Source: Rhea pennata (taxonomy: Eukaryota; Chordata; Aves; Rheiformes; Rheidae). From it: a stretch of DNA of 64,000 bases. Position 1 is the first letter of the stretch, and every line of letters begins with the position of its first letter. Positions 1 to 9,959 of the stretch are shown here, in pieces. A program made the translations under genes and the position numbers. Below the pieces are notes generated by a model that worked only from the letters and a program-made list of their open reading frames with translations, was not told the DNA's origin and did no database searches. The DNA is taken from NCBI RefSeq assembly GCF_028389875.1, contig NC_084676.1, positions 620,001 through 684,000 on the forward strand, given 5' to 3'.

Positions 1-2950
1 TGGCATTGCTGGTGGTGAATTCCTGAAATGGGTCTTGTTTTCCTTTTTCTGCAGCCATGCTGCTTGCTGGAATCATTAGAGGTCTTTCTCCATTCCAGTC
101 CTTAACAATCTGCCAGATGTGGTTTATCTGGTCATGGTTCTGCTTATTTAATCTCCAAATTAGATTGTGGACTGCTTTTTCTGAGAGATTTCCGAATTCA
201 TCACTAATCATCTGCTTTCATGGTTTCAGCTAAGGCTGTGTCAGTGTCTCCCTGGTGCCAGGAGGCCAGTACATTCTGCCAGAAGGCTGGTTTCTGCCCT
301 ATATGGCAGATACTGTTACCCTCTATGGGCCACAGACTCATTTTGCCCTGGGGACACTGCCCATCATGGCATTTATCACTGGGCAGGGCCCTGCATGCTA
401 GGAGCTCCCTTTGTGGAGTGAAGCAGAGCCCAGAGGAGAACCTTGTTTTGCAGGCATAGCTGGGAAATTGTGGCAACAAAATTAAAACAGATGGACATGA
501 AAAAATAGGCCTACAGCAGCTGTCTGAGGGGAAAAGACCTCTAACTGTGTGCTGTTGTGCCCTTGAGTTTCCTCTAGATGTATTTGAAGTCTCCAGTGTG
601 TAAATGATCTTTCTGTAGCTCTTTCTTCCAGATGAGAAAGATGAGAAGTTGACTGCTTCCAGTTCAGAAGAAAAAAAAATGTCATGCAAGTTGTTTTCCT
701 GTCTTCTTCAGTCTCTTCCACATAACTCCCAATGGCGCTTGAACATGATGCGCTCTTCTCTAAGGGCTCCACAAGACAATTCCACAGGCTATGTACAAAC
801 TAGTTTGTGTGGAGCCTATTGGAGGATGGAGGGGAAAAGGGAGGGGACATTAATTATTTAGTGATTTTTGCCTGTGCAAAATCAGGGCTCCATATATTTC
901 ACAGCAAGTTTTGGCCAAGTAATAATCCTGTTTGGCCACTATCATACTTCAAAACATGTTTAACCGCAGTTATTTTTTTGAAGAAACATAGAGAAAGCCC
1001 TTGACCTCAGCCCACAGTTAAAAGCAACAAAAATCTGCTCTTCCGCACTATTGCCTTTTGCAAAATTAATAAGCATCAGTTACTGAGGAAAGCTTTAAAA
1101 CTAGTAAGCAACTGTGTAAGTCTCTGGTATGGTTTTATCTAGCAGCAAAAGCTGGAACCTGAGCTGAGCTAAAATGTTCTATCTCCCTTTCAGGGTAGCA
1201 AATATGGTGGGTCTCTGCTTCAGGGAGGTGGGGAAGAGATGGGCTTTGGTGAAATTAAAGCAGCCTGGCAATGAAACAAATGTCATCTGAAATTACGATC
1301 CTTCATGAGGGATCCCAGCTTGTGCCTAAATGCAGAATGAACTGATCTTGCTGACTGACAAATGGGAATAAAAGAAAGATATATTGAAGAAATAAAAACC
1401 CAGATGGGAAGGAGTTTGGATGGGTCAGAGACACAAACATTTCCAGTTTGCAATGGGCAGTTTGTAGGGGCAGGTCCTATGTTTGCCGGCTGTTTGGAGG
1501 TCAGTCTGTCTCAAATCCCACTGTTGGCTCCTCACAGCCACGGTGCAACTGGGCTGCAGGTGCACGAGCAGAAGCTACAGAAAGAATTCCAGTAGTGAGA
1601 GTCCAGCTTGGGAAGATCCTAATCCCCTGCACCAAAAAACAGCCAGTAAAGGTCTCCTGAGCCCCTGTGGCTAAACTGACTCCACTGATACGCGTACAAG
1701 GCTATCTTCCCACAAGGCTATCTTCCCCAACTAAAACCAGCAAACAGCTCTAACTGACAGAATAACCTTCAAGACAGTTGCAGAGATGGCTTGATGCACA
1801 AAGGTCTGGTTTCTGCTTGATGACACTGAGCCTCTTTACACAGAAATGCAGTGAATTTTGCAGAAGAGAGGAAGCTGCTATTTTAAATTAGCCACAGTTT
1901 TGACCATCTTTAAACAGAGTGAAAAGCTAAAAATATGTGTCAGCTTTGAGACTAAGTTGGAATGACGTCAGCTAACAACCATGGTGATGAAACTCAGGAA
2001 AACTGTTTAGAGATAAAATGAGTAGCAGGATAGGCCACAAAGATATGATAGCCACCGATGCAGACACAATGAAATGGTGATAAGAGCCCTTACCCTCAGG
2101 AACAGGTGTAGGAGCTGCTAAAAATACACTTACAAGCAATGAATGAGAAAAAACACTATTTGTCAAACTGGCTTTGGCCCTAAGAGTTTTTTTGTCCATC
2201 CTTCAGAGCAGATAAAATCAATGCACTGGACTTGCATTGAATCACAGACCTTGATCCCAGCATGCTCTTTTGAGCATTTTCTAAAGAGCTTTGAAAAAGT
2301 GTGCAGAAGACTGTGGCCAGGAGGCCACATGGTGTTACATGGTACAGCTCAGACACACAGACAGACCCTGCCCAGATTACTTCCTATACCACCAGGCAAG
2401 ACAAAGTTTTTTTGGGGGAGGAGGCACTAAAAATGATGTGACTCAGCCAGTATCACCCATCTGTGGGAGCACTAGGAGGGACATACTAATCTCTTAACTG
2501 TGTACTTTCCTACCAGCTAAACCAAATTACCTTCTTCCTGGTCTCTACTCTGTCTCTACACTCTTTGGGCTGTCTCCTTACACATCCATAGCATTCTTTC
2601 GGGAGATGGCATCTACTCTATCCCACTCCTGGGGGAATAATTAGGACCTTCACCAGCCAGCTGTCCTTTTGGAAGCCCTTACCAAACTCAAGCATGATTT
2701 GCAAATGAGGATCAGACATCTGACAACAGCAGATCAAAGGAGACCTTTGGTTCCTTGCTGATTTTCATGTGTAACAACCACTGTATGGAATCAACCAGAA
2801 TGCTACAGACAGGTTGAAGGAAGGGATCGTTTCCCTCTATTTGGCATTTGGAGACCCCAGCTGGATATTGCGTTGAGTTTGAGGCTTTCCAGCATTGGAA
2901 AAGACATTGGTAGATTGAAGCACATCTAGCAGAGTCTGGGAGGCTGGGAC
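1..2950. other. 5' flanking DNA, no gene seen
   Basis: This stretch lies upstream of NRG2. All open frames here are short (under about 165 codons), overlap each other on both strands and show no family motif I recognise. A small tandem duplication of about 15 bp (ACAAGGCTATCTTCC) is present at 1696-1726. I see no RNA gene and no CpG-rich promoter. In other vertebrates the neighbour upstream of NRG2 is PURA, from memory of the human map, but nothing of it is visible here. Confidence 0.6.
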
Positions 2951-2954
2951 AGGT

Positions 2955-3357
2955 GGTACAAGGAAAGGCTGAGAGAGCTGGATTTGTTCAGCCTGGAAAA
3001 AAAAGAGTGGGCAAAGAGGAGATCTTGATCCTGTCTGCAGCTATCTGAAGGGAGGGGATAGAGAAGATGGAGCCAGACTGTTTTCAGACTTTGGAAGGAT
3101 GAGAGGCAACAGGCACAAGTTAGAACATGTGAAGTTTCCATTAGAGGTAAAGAAAAACTTTCTCACCGTGAAGATGGTCAAACACTGGAACAGGCTGACC
3201 AGAGAGGCTGAGGGATTGGCACATGTGGAGATATTCATACCTCAGTTGAGCATCACCCTAAGGTAGCTGACCAGCTGGCCCTTGTCTAAGCAGAGGTTTG
3301 GACCAGAGCCCTCCTGAGGTCCCTACCAACCTCAGCTATCTTGTTATTCTGTGAATC
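2955..3357 (+). mobile_element. Old CR1 LINE 3' fragment
   Basis: The stretch reads like the 3' part of avian CR1 in order. It has an AGGAAAGGCTGAGAGAGCTGG segment near the start (ORF2 region EERLRELG). A block near 3160 matches the CR1 segment coding for NFFT...HWN, with AAACACTGGAACAGG at 3181. A CTGAGGTCCCTACCAACC tail sits near 3317, ending in TTATTCTGTGAATC. Many substitutions and indels have destroyed the frame, so this is an old, 5'-truncated copy in the plus orientation. No flanking duplication is evident. The family is secure; the subfamily is not determined. Confidence 0.8.
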
Positions 3358-6300
3358 AAGGTCAAGTCTTTCTAAAGCAGTAGAAGAGTGAGATTTTTTG
3401 GAAGTATTATTTAGGTTTCAGTCTCTCAAATTCAAAGTTCAAATTGGGTTGGTGACTACACCCATGACCCTGCCTTAGTCACTTCATATGTAAAAATGTC
3501 CAAGGACCTATATGAAAGAATGATTTTCCACTTATAGGGAGGCAACATCAGGGAAGAAGGGAAGAGATTTTTATCCTCAAACATTTCTCAAATGATAATA
3601 AAAATGCAGGTATCTCTAGAGGTGAATACTAGTTGTCCTCACAACAGCCAGGGTGAATAGCAAGAAGAAATAATGACCAGTGCACTTCTGTAACACCAAG
3701 TGTTCTGGACTCTAAAATGCCCTAGAGACAGAGAAAAAACTCACTTTTCAAAGTTGCTGCCCAAGGCCTCACAGGCATCTTGTGCTGAATTATCTCAGCA
3801 ATAGAACCACTATGGTCCCATTGGGATTTCAACCTGCAGACAGGGAGAAGACAGGGATTAGAAATCCAAATGCCAGGGCATTAAACTACATTTTCTGATT
3901 TGATGCAGGTGGAACGGGAGAGCTCCAGAGCAAATTATGCCGTTAGATATCTCTTTTCCTCTCAGGCAGCATCTGTGCTGCTGTCTGAACAAAACATTAG
4001 AAGAAAGAGTGTTTGCACAGAGATTTGTGTCAAAAGCAGAGAGAAGCCAGGTGATTTTCCTACTGCTCCCAGCAGTTTGCTGAATCCAAAATACTATCGT
4101 TCACTCTGCTATGGAAAATACTTCTGGCTCTCTCTCTCTCTCCATCTGTATTCCTCTATGGCTTTGCATGATCCCCTGCTGGCTACATTGCAAGGCATTA
4201 TTTCCCAGACTCTGTGGATTTGTGGTGTTTTCCTCCCCTTGCCATGGGATTGCCACGCACAAATTCTTCCCATTGCAGGTCTGGAGTTGGGCACTCTGGG
4301 AACCGATCCAACACCTGACAGCAAATCTGCATTTCCCAGGCTGCCCCTCTTCTTGCCATTAAGCATAGCTGTTGCTCTCTTAGATGGCTAATCTGTTCTT
4401 TCATATGTATTTTTTTCACATGCCTCCTGAAAACATCAGCAATTCACTTCAGTTATTTGCAGAAGAACAGCTTCTTGCTCATCAGGTGTCTGCAGGACTA
4501 GGAGAGCTGCTTTCTGGGTCTGTATGCAGCACACTGGGAGCCTTGAAGAAATTTCGGAGTCATTGCCTGAAACAGAGGAGTAGAGAGGCTGCATGAGGTC
4601 ATGGCAGGGCTCCTTGGTTTCTCTACTGTTGCTGATCGACCACAATTTCTGCTCTGCCCCCTACAATGATAGGTGACTGGCAGAGAGGCTGTGGGGCCAG
4701 TCCTGGCAGGGAGGAGTGCCTGCCCATCCTGGTTGGATGTGTTGCCTGCAGGGCATTCCCTCTCACCTTGTACATGCTCAAGGACTAAAGATCTGGCAGC
4801 AGTCCCTGGGGAAGGCAAGCTGGCATCTCAGAGCAGTGACAGTGGGATTTCTGCAGACAGTGAGGAGCTAAATGACAATATTATTATAGTCAAATTCACT
4901 GCCTGGGCATTTGGGGCATAAACTAGGACTTCCCCATATGGGTGCTACATGGAGCCTGCCCCAAAGCATTTGTAGTCCTGGCAAGACTTTGCCTCTTGTT
5001 TTGCCATTCACCAAAATTGTAAGGACAAAGCCCTATTTAGCACAATCAAATCTGAGGCCTCTATAGCTTTATGTAATGCCCTTCTGAATCTTAAACCAAC
5101 TCACAGAAACCCAAATGGGGACAAAAAAGTGTTTCCAGAAACATCAGAAAAAAGGAAAACCATAGAGAATCACAGCTACCAAGGGAAACTGCACTCAAGA
5201 AATGGTGCCCAAACCCTATTGTTAACATCTAATGCAGCACAGTGCTGCAATTTCAGTTATTTAGAGACTTGTTAGCTTCCCTGGAGAGAGAGAAAAGCAG
5301 GTGTCTCAGCTGGCCAGGCAAAGCTGCGACTGCTTCATAACTGGGGAGCTTCATGAGTGTGCCAAGGCTGTGCCTTCACATGCCAGTGGTGGGACAACAC
5401 ATGTGCTTCAGCCCCAGGTGGCAGACCCCAAGCGAAGCAAGGGAATACAGCACTCAGTGGCTGCACCTGGCTGCAGCAGTTCCACTTCCTTCCCATTTTT
5501 TTTGGTATGTGGGCCACATCGTGTTAAATGGAGAGCAAACCAACATCCTACCATCCGTGCCCCACTGCTCTCACCTATGCAGTCAAAAGCCTGGCTCTTT
5601 GCATCTTCTGGGGGCATGAATTTCCTTGAGGCTGCAAAACCACTAGGCTGGGAGCTGTATCTGCCTGTGTATTTCCCTGTATCTCCATCCAAATGCAGGT
5701 GTTGATGTGCATCCCTGCTGGAGCATGTGCAGGAGCACAGGCACCACTGGGGCCAGATGGGGCTGAGCCAAGCCTTCCAACTTCTGAGTTACCCCTACTG
5801 CCACCGGGATCAGGCAGTTCTTATTCAGCGCTGAATCTAGTGTAAGAACAAACATGAAATCCTCTGCTGCTAATTAAGCATCTCAAAGCCCTTCCATACT
5901 ATAGTATCTGGGCAGTGAGGCTTCAGGAGTAGAGATGCTTTAGGATCAGCTTTGAAAATAAACCCAAATAAGCCACTTTCCAGAGATTAAATTGTCTCCT
6001 CTTGGAAACCACTGCAGGGGAAGAGCGCTTGTTTATTAAAAAGAGACAGCAGGGGTCAGAACATGAAAGGAGGCTTTGTCTCCTCAGTTATTATCTTACT
6101 CCATTTGTCTGTATTTTAATGCTTGTTTTTTAGGTGTGCAGGGAATTTCAGACACAAATCTCCCAGCTCCAAAAACACTGGGCAAACAGAAAACCCCACT
6201 CCTGGGTCCTGCATGTCACCAGAGCCTATTCTGCCTGCAGCAGCCCCCAAATGAGCACATCTCCGTTGACACAGAGATCCAGGGCTGTGAATGTGTGATC

Positions 6301-6600
6301 GTTTGGGAAGGGCTTGCTCCATCTCCAAGCCAGAGAGGACGTGATCCAGCTCCCTCCCCGGGGACCCCCAGGCCCTGTCAGGAGCTGAACACAGCTGAGT
6401 GACATGGAGGGCAGGCTGCCCTGGCAGCTTCCCCCCACCTGACTCCAGAGGCAGGAATCCCCTCTGCTGCAGGGGGCATCCCTGGAGGAGCCTCCCCCAA
6501 CCCTTCAGGGCAGGGAATTCCTGGCACTTCCCGGTGTAGGGGTGGGGGTTCCCCTGCGGCCCCAAGCTGCAGCTCCCCAGTGGGTGGAGGAAAGCTGCGG
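3358..6600. other. 5' flanking DNA, no gene seen
   Basis: No convincing gene is present. A (TC)n run is found at about 4128-4142. The longest plus frame (3900-4391, 163 codons) has no domain, crosses the TC repeat, and is overlapped by frames on the other strand. GC content rises toward the CpG island at the right end. No tRNA-like or polymerase III box pair was seen. Confidence 0.6.
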
Positions 6601-6639
6601 GGTGGGGGGGGGGGAGGGAGGGAAAGAGGAGAGGGGCCC

Positions 6640-7040
6640 CTGGGACGGTGCGGGGCATCCCGGAGGGCTGGACTATCGTCCGGGGAGGGCCCTGGCTGCG
6701 GGGACATCCCGGGGGGGGGGGGGGGGAGGCGGATGTAGGACCATCCCTGAGGGGGGCGACTGCCTGAACATTCGGGGCGGGGGGGAGGAAACCGAGGACT
6801 GACTGCAGGGGCATCCTAGAGGGGGTGCAAGTGTAAGAGCATCTCGAGGAGGCAGGGGGTCTGCTGTGGGAACATCCCGGGGGGCGTCGGCTGCGGGAGC
6901 CTCCCGGGGGGAATCCAGCTGTAAGACCATCCCGGGGGAGGGAGGAGAGCCGGTTGCAGCGGCATCCCAGGCGGAGGGGATTCCGGGTGTAAGAGCATCC
7001 GGGGGGGGGGGGGTGGTGTTACCTCTGCAGCATCCCGGGG
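6640..7040. repeat. Degenerate GC-rich minisatellite with long G runs
   Basis: The motif CATCCCGGGGG and close variants recur near 6655, 6703, 6742, 6810, 6840, 6873, 6899, 6927, 6962, 6987 and 7030. The spacing is mostly 25-48 bp, so this is an imperfect tandem array. It carries G homopolymers of 16 (6711-6726), 7 (6779-6785) and 13 (7001-7013), and a G11 run lies just upstream (6604-6614). Such tracts can form G-quadruplexes and are prone to length error. The array abuts the NRG2 promoter and leader. The open frames on both strands here (for example proline-rich ones on the minus strand) are consequences of the repeat. Confidence 0.7.
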
Positions 7041-7396
7041 AGGTTCCCGTCTCCGCGCAGCACGGCAGCCCCCGGCCTGTCCTTCCCGCGGCGGAGGCGG
7101 AGGGAGGCAGCGCGGGGCGCTTTCACCTCTCCGAGGGCCCCGCGGCGGCGGCGGTGGCGGCGCGGCGCCCTCAGGCGCGGGCGGCGGCAGCTCAGCGCAC
7201 GGCGGGGCCGCGGCAGCGCGGCTGCGGCTCGGCTCCGCGCCGCGCCGGGAGGAGGGTCCGCGCCGGGCGCCCGCTCCGCTCCGCCCCGCCGCGCCCGCCC
7301 GCCGCGCCGAGCCGAGCCGCGCCGAGCCGAGCCGCAGCCCCGCAGCCCGGGCCGCCGCCGCCGCAGGGCCGGCGGGAGCGAGCGGCAGCCGGCGGC

Positions 7397-7826
7397 ATGA
7401 GGCGCGACCCGGCGCCCGGCTTCTCCATGCTGCTCTTCGGCGTCTCCCTCGCCTGCTACTCGCCCAGCCTCAAGTCGGTGCAGGACCAGGCGTACACGGC
7501 CGCTGTGGTGCTGGAGGGCAAGGTGCAGTCCGTGGCCCCCCCCGCCGGCGGCGGCAATGACAGCCGCGGCCCCGCCGGCCCCGCCGGGGGGGTCCTGGTC
7601 AAGGTGCTCGACTTGTGGCCCCTCAACAGCGGCGGGCTGCAGCGGGAGCAGCTCATCAGCGTGGGCTCCAAGGCGCCCTGCTTCAAAGTGAAGCGCAACC
7701 ACCGCTACATCTTCTTCCTGGAGCCCACCGAGGAGCCGCTCGTCTTCCGCACTGCCTTCGCCCCGCTCGACACCAGCGGCAAGAACCTCAAGCGGGACGT
7801 GGCGCGGATCCTCTGCGCGGACTGCG
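7397..7826 (+). CDS. NRG2: Neuregulin-2 coding exon 1 (partial gene)
   Basis: This exon encodes the N-terminus of the pro-neuregulin-2 precursor, a membrane-anchored EGF-family ligand for ErbB3/ErbB4 receptors. It gives 143 residues plus one base of codon 144. The start MRRDPAPGFSMLLFGVSL is essentially identical to the corresponding part of human NRG2 as I recall it. Conserved blocks follow: SLKSVQDQAY, LNSGGLQREQ, RYIFFLEPTE, FAPLD and the final LCADC. A hydrophobic signal-like segment covers residues about 10-20. An N-glycosylation sequon (NDS) starts at residue 54. Cysteines lie at 20, 95, 140 and 143. The Ig, EGF-like, transmembrane and cytoplasmic parts are encoded downstream, outside the window. 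The exon ends in phase 1 (TGC G) before GTACGG, matching the expected Ala codon that opens ATRPK in exon 2. The start chosen is the first in-frame ATG, with G at -3; mammalian proteins start further upstream. Confidence 0.95.
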
Positions 7827-9260
7827 GTACGGGCCGCGCCGCGGCGGCGGGGGGAAGGGGGGGGGGGGGGCTCCGGCCCCGCGCGGCGGCAGCAGCGGTG
7901 ATGGGGAAACGGGCCCCAGGCGGTGGCGGCGGGTGCCGGGGGCCGCAGCCAGCCGCCGTCCGTGCTGTGTCGCCCGCCCGGGGTTGGGCGGCGGGGAGGG
8001 GGGGGCTGCCTTGTCGATCGCCCCCCTCCGCCGCTTCGCACCGTGAACCATGCTTTGCAGCGGGGCAGGGCGGCGCATGCGAGCCGCTCTCTCCCCGCGG
8101 CCGCGGCAGACCCGGCCGCCGCAGCCCGGCTCCTCCCCGGCTGGGGGTCCTGGGCAGCCGTGCAGCCTGCGGTGAGCCCCGCTTGCCCGGGAAAGAGGTC
8201 CCAGTCAGTGCTCGGTCTCCCTGAGGCCTCGGGCACCATGCCGACAGCCGTGTCCCGAACCGCGGTGCCGGGCGGGTGGAGAAGGGCCCGCAGCCCCGGC
8301 TTCGTGTGCACCCCGGGGCTGCCCATTTGCGTTGTCTTTAGCCGCACGTTTCGGTTCACTGAAGCATTCGGTCTTGTTGTCTTCTGGCTTTTCCAGCCGC
8401 CCTCCACTCGCCGCCTAACCCACTGAATATATATTTCCTCGGTTTTCCTTGGTGATCGAAGCCAGCCCCTGACTGTGAGAGCCTTTACTTGCATGCGGTA
8501 GTGGGTCCGTTAACTCTGTGCACACTGATGCTGCCTGATGCATTGCTCTTCCTGGGCATGTTTACAAATGCGGAGACGGGCTCTTTCCCAAGGTGTGTGG
8601 AATAGATGTTGGCTTCCAGGTGTGCCACAACTACAGGGAAGTTTTGCCTCTTTCAAAATAACGATCTAATTTTCTGAAGTTGGTTTTCTTCTATTCGTTT
8701 AATGCGTTTAACTCTCTTCCTTTAAGCAGCTCTATGCACTTGTTCTGTTGAACGTGCTCTGCACTGATCCTTCATCACCTTTTCTTTTTTTTTTTAAACG
8801 TGGTTATGAAATGATTTCAGCAGAGAAGCGCCTGCTGGAGCATTACTCCTTTTTTACCTGGTCTTTACATTTCCTGTTGTGATAGGCTGGGAGGGGAGAG
8901 GGGAGCACAGGCAGAGACAATGACTGCATTTTCCCAGGGTTAGGATCTGAGCTTACAAAAATGCAAGGCTGGCCCTCAGTTCAGCTGTAATGCTCAGATA
9001 CTGTGTCACAAAATCCTGAGAAAACCAGTAATATCTGGAGCTCTGAGAGCCATGCCATGCTGTAAGAAATGAATTTGAATCTCTCTCATTTGGTGGATTA
9101 TAAGTATATGCAGGACATGTCTCTGGGGAATTCAGGTTCTCCATTTGATGACAACATGCTGTATATGAGTACTTCCTCATCATGTTAATTGGCCTTTTGC
9201 CTCATTAAAGACAAGGTGCCTTACTAGTTACACTTAGCTCTATAATGAAAATATACTTGC

Positions 9261-9283
9261 TTGTTGTTGTTGTTGTTGTTGTT
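9261..9283. repeat. (TTG)n microsatellite
   Basis: There are about seven and a half perfect TTG units. A simple repeat within NRG2 intron 1. Confidence 0.95.
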
Positions 9284-9941
9284 AACTAGACGTTTCTGGG
9301 ACAAATACTTTGCCATTCAGGACTGTTGATACCAGACTGTGAAAGCTGATCTGTCTCTTTTTTTAGATAGCCAAAAGATAAATTTAGAAGATTGCATTAC
9401 CTGGGAGAAAGGAGGAACCTTGTACATCATAATATGTTGTTGAGAAAATGGGCTAGAACTGCGTATGAGAGAACTAATTTGGGAGACACTAATTTCATGT
9501 GTTTCTGTATGTGGGCCATTGCTGATGTAGAGGATTTAGTAAAATAGCTGTTGTGGAGTCAAAAGAAAGGTAAATAGGGGAATTCCTTGGGACTGTGATC
9601 TCACAGTCAGGTAGAAGCATAGCAAAAAAAAAAAAACCCAAAAAACAGGCTGCTTTTTTTCTTGTTGGGCAAGAGGAATTCCAAACTTGAATGTCTCTGA
9701 GCAGCCAGATATGACTTTAAGAAAAATGAAGGCTGTTCAGTTGCTTCCTGGATCAGGCCCAAAGTGTTAATATGTAGGCTGATGTAACAACAACTTTAGA
9801 GATGTCATTCTGCCCATGACACCTTCTTGGAACTGAAGCATTTGTTTCTATATTTTTGACTATATGAACAGGCCTCCTGGCTAAGGGAATCTGCAGGTTG
9901 TTGGGATCATTGTCTCAGCAGAGCTCTACAGCTTGTTGCGG

Positions 9942-9959
9942 AAAAAAAAAAAAAAAAAA
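9942..9959. repeat. A18 homopolymer
   Basis: An uninterrupted run of 18 A, with no retroposon body recognised on its left side. Confidence 0.95.

Larger units (their letters stand above)
6640..8330 (+). promoter_or_regulatory. NRG2: CpG island spanning NRG2 promoter, leader and exon 1
   Basis: CpG dinucleotides are dense from about 6640, peak between 7030 and 8200, and fade by about 8330, in contrast to the CpG-poor flanks. No TATA box is visible upstream of the ATG. An Sp1-like GC box (CCGCCCCGCC) lies at 7281-7290, and a GCCGA-type short tandem repeat at about 7305-7340. This fits a TATA-less CpG promoter, the usual kind for a developmentally regulated growth factor gene. The transcription start cannot be placed from sequence alone. 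No ATG in any plus frame occurs between 6737 and 7396, so the proximal leader has no upstream ORF starting with ATG. Confidence 0.8.

Noticed and set aside
3900..4391. 163-codon frame as a possible upstream gene
   Set aside because: It crosses a TC repeat, has no domain or promoter context, and the opposite strand is equally open.
6116..6814. 232-codon proline-rich frame on the minus strand
   Set aside because: It is the complement of the G-rich minisatellite and its flank; composition explains the lack of stops.
7827..8224. Continuation of the plus-strand NRG2 frame past the donor
   Set aside because: Similarity to neuregulin-2 stops exactly at LCADC and a GT donor in the expected phase is present; the rest is GC-rich intron.
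7019..8494. 491-codon open frame on the minus strand
   Set aside because: It lies antisense to NRG2 exon 1 in a CpG island where stop codons are rare; it is arginine/alanine/proline-rich with no domain and is a shadow of the coding exon and GC bias.
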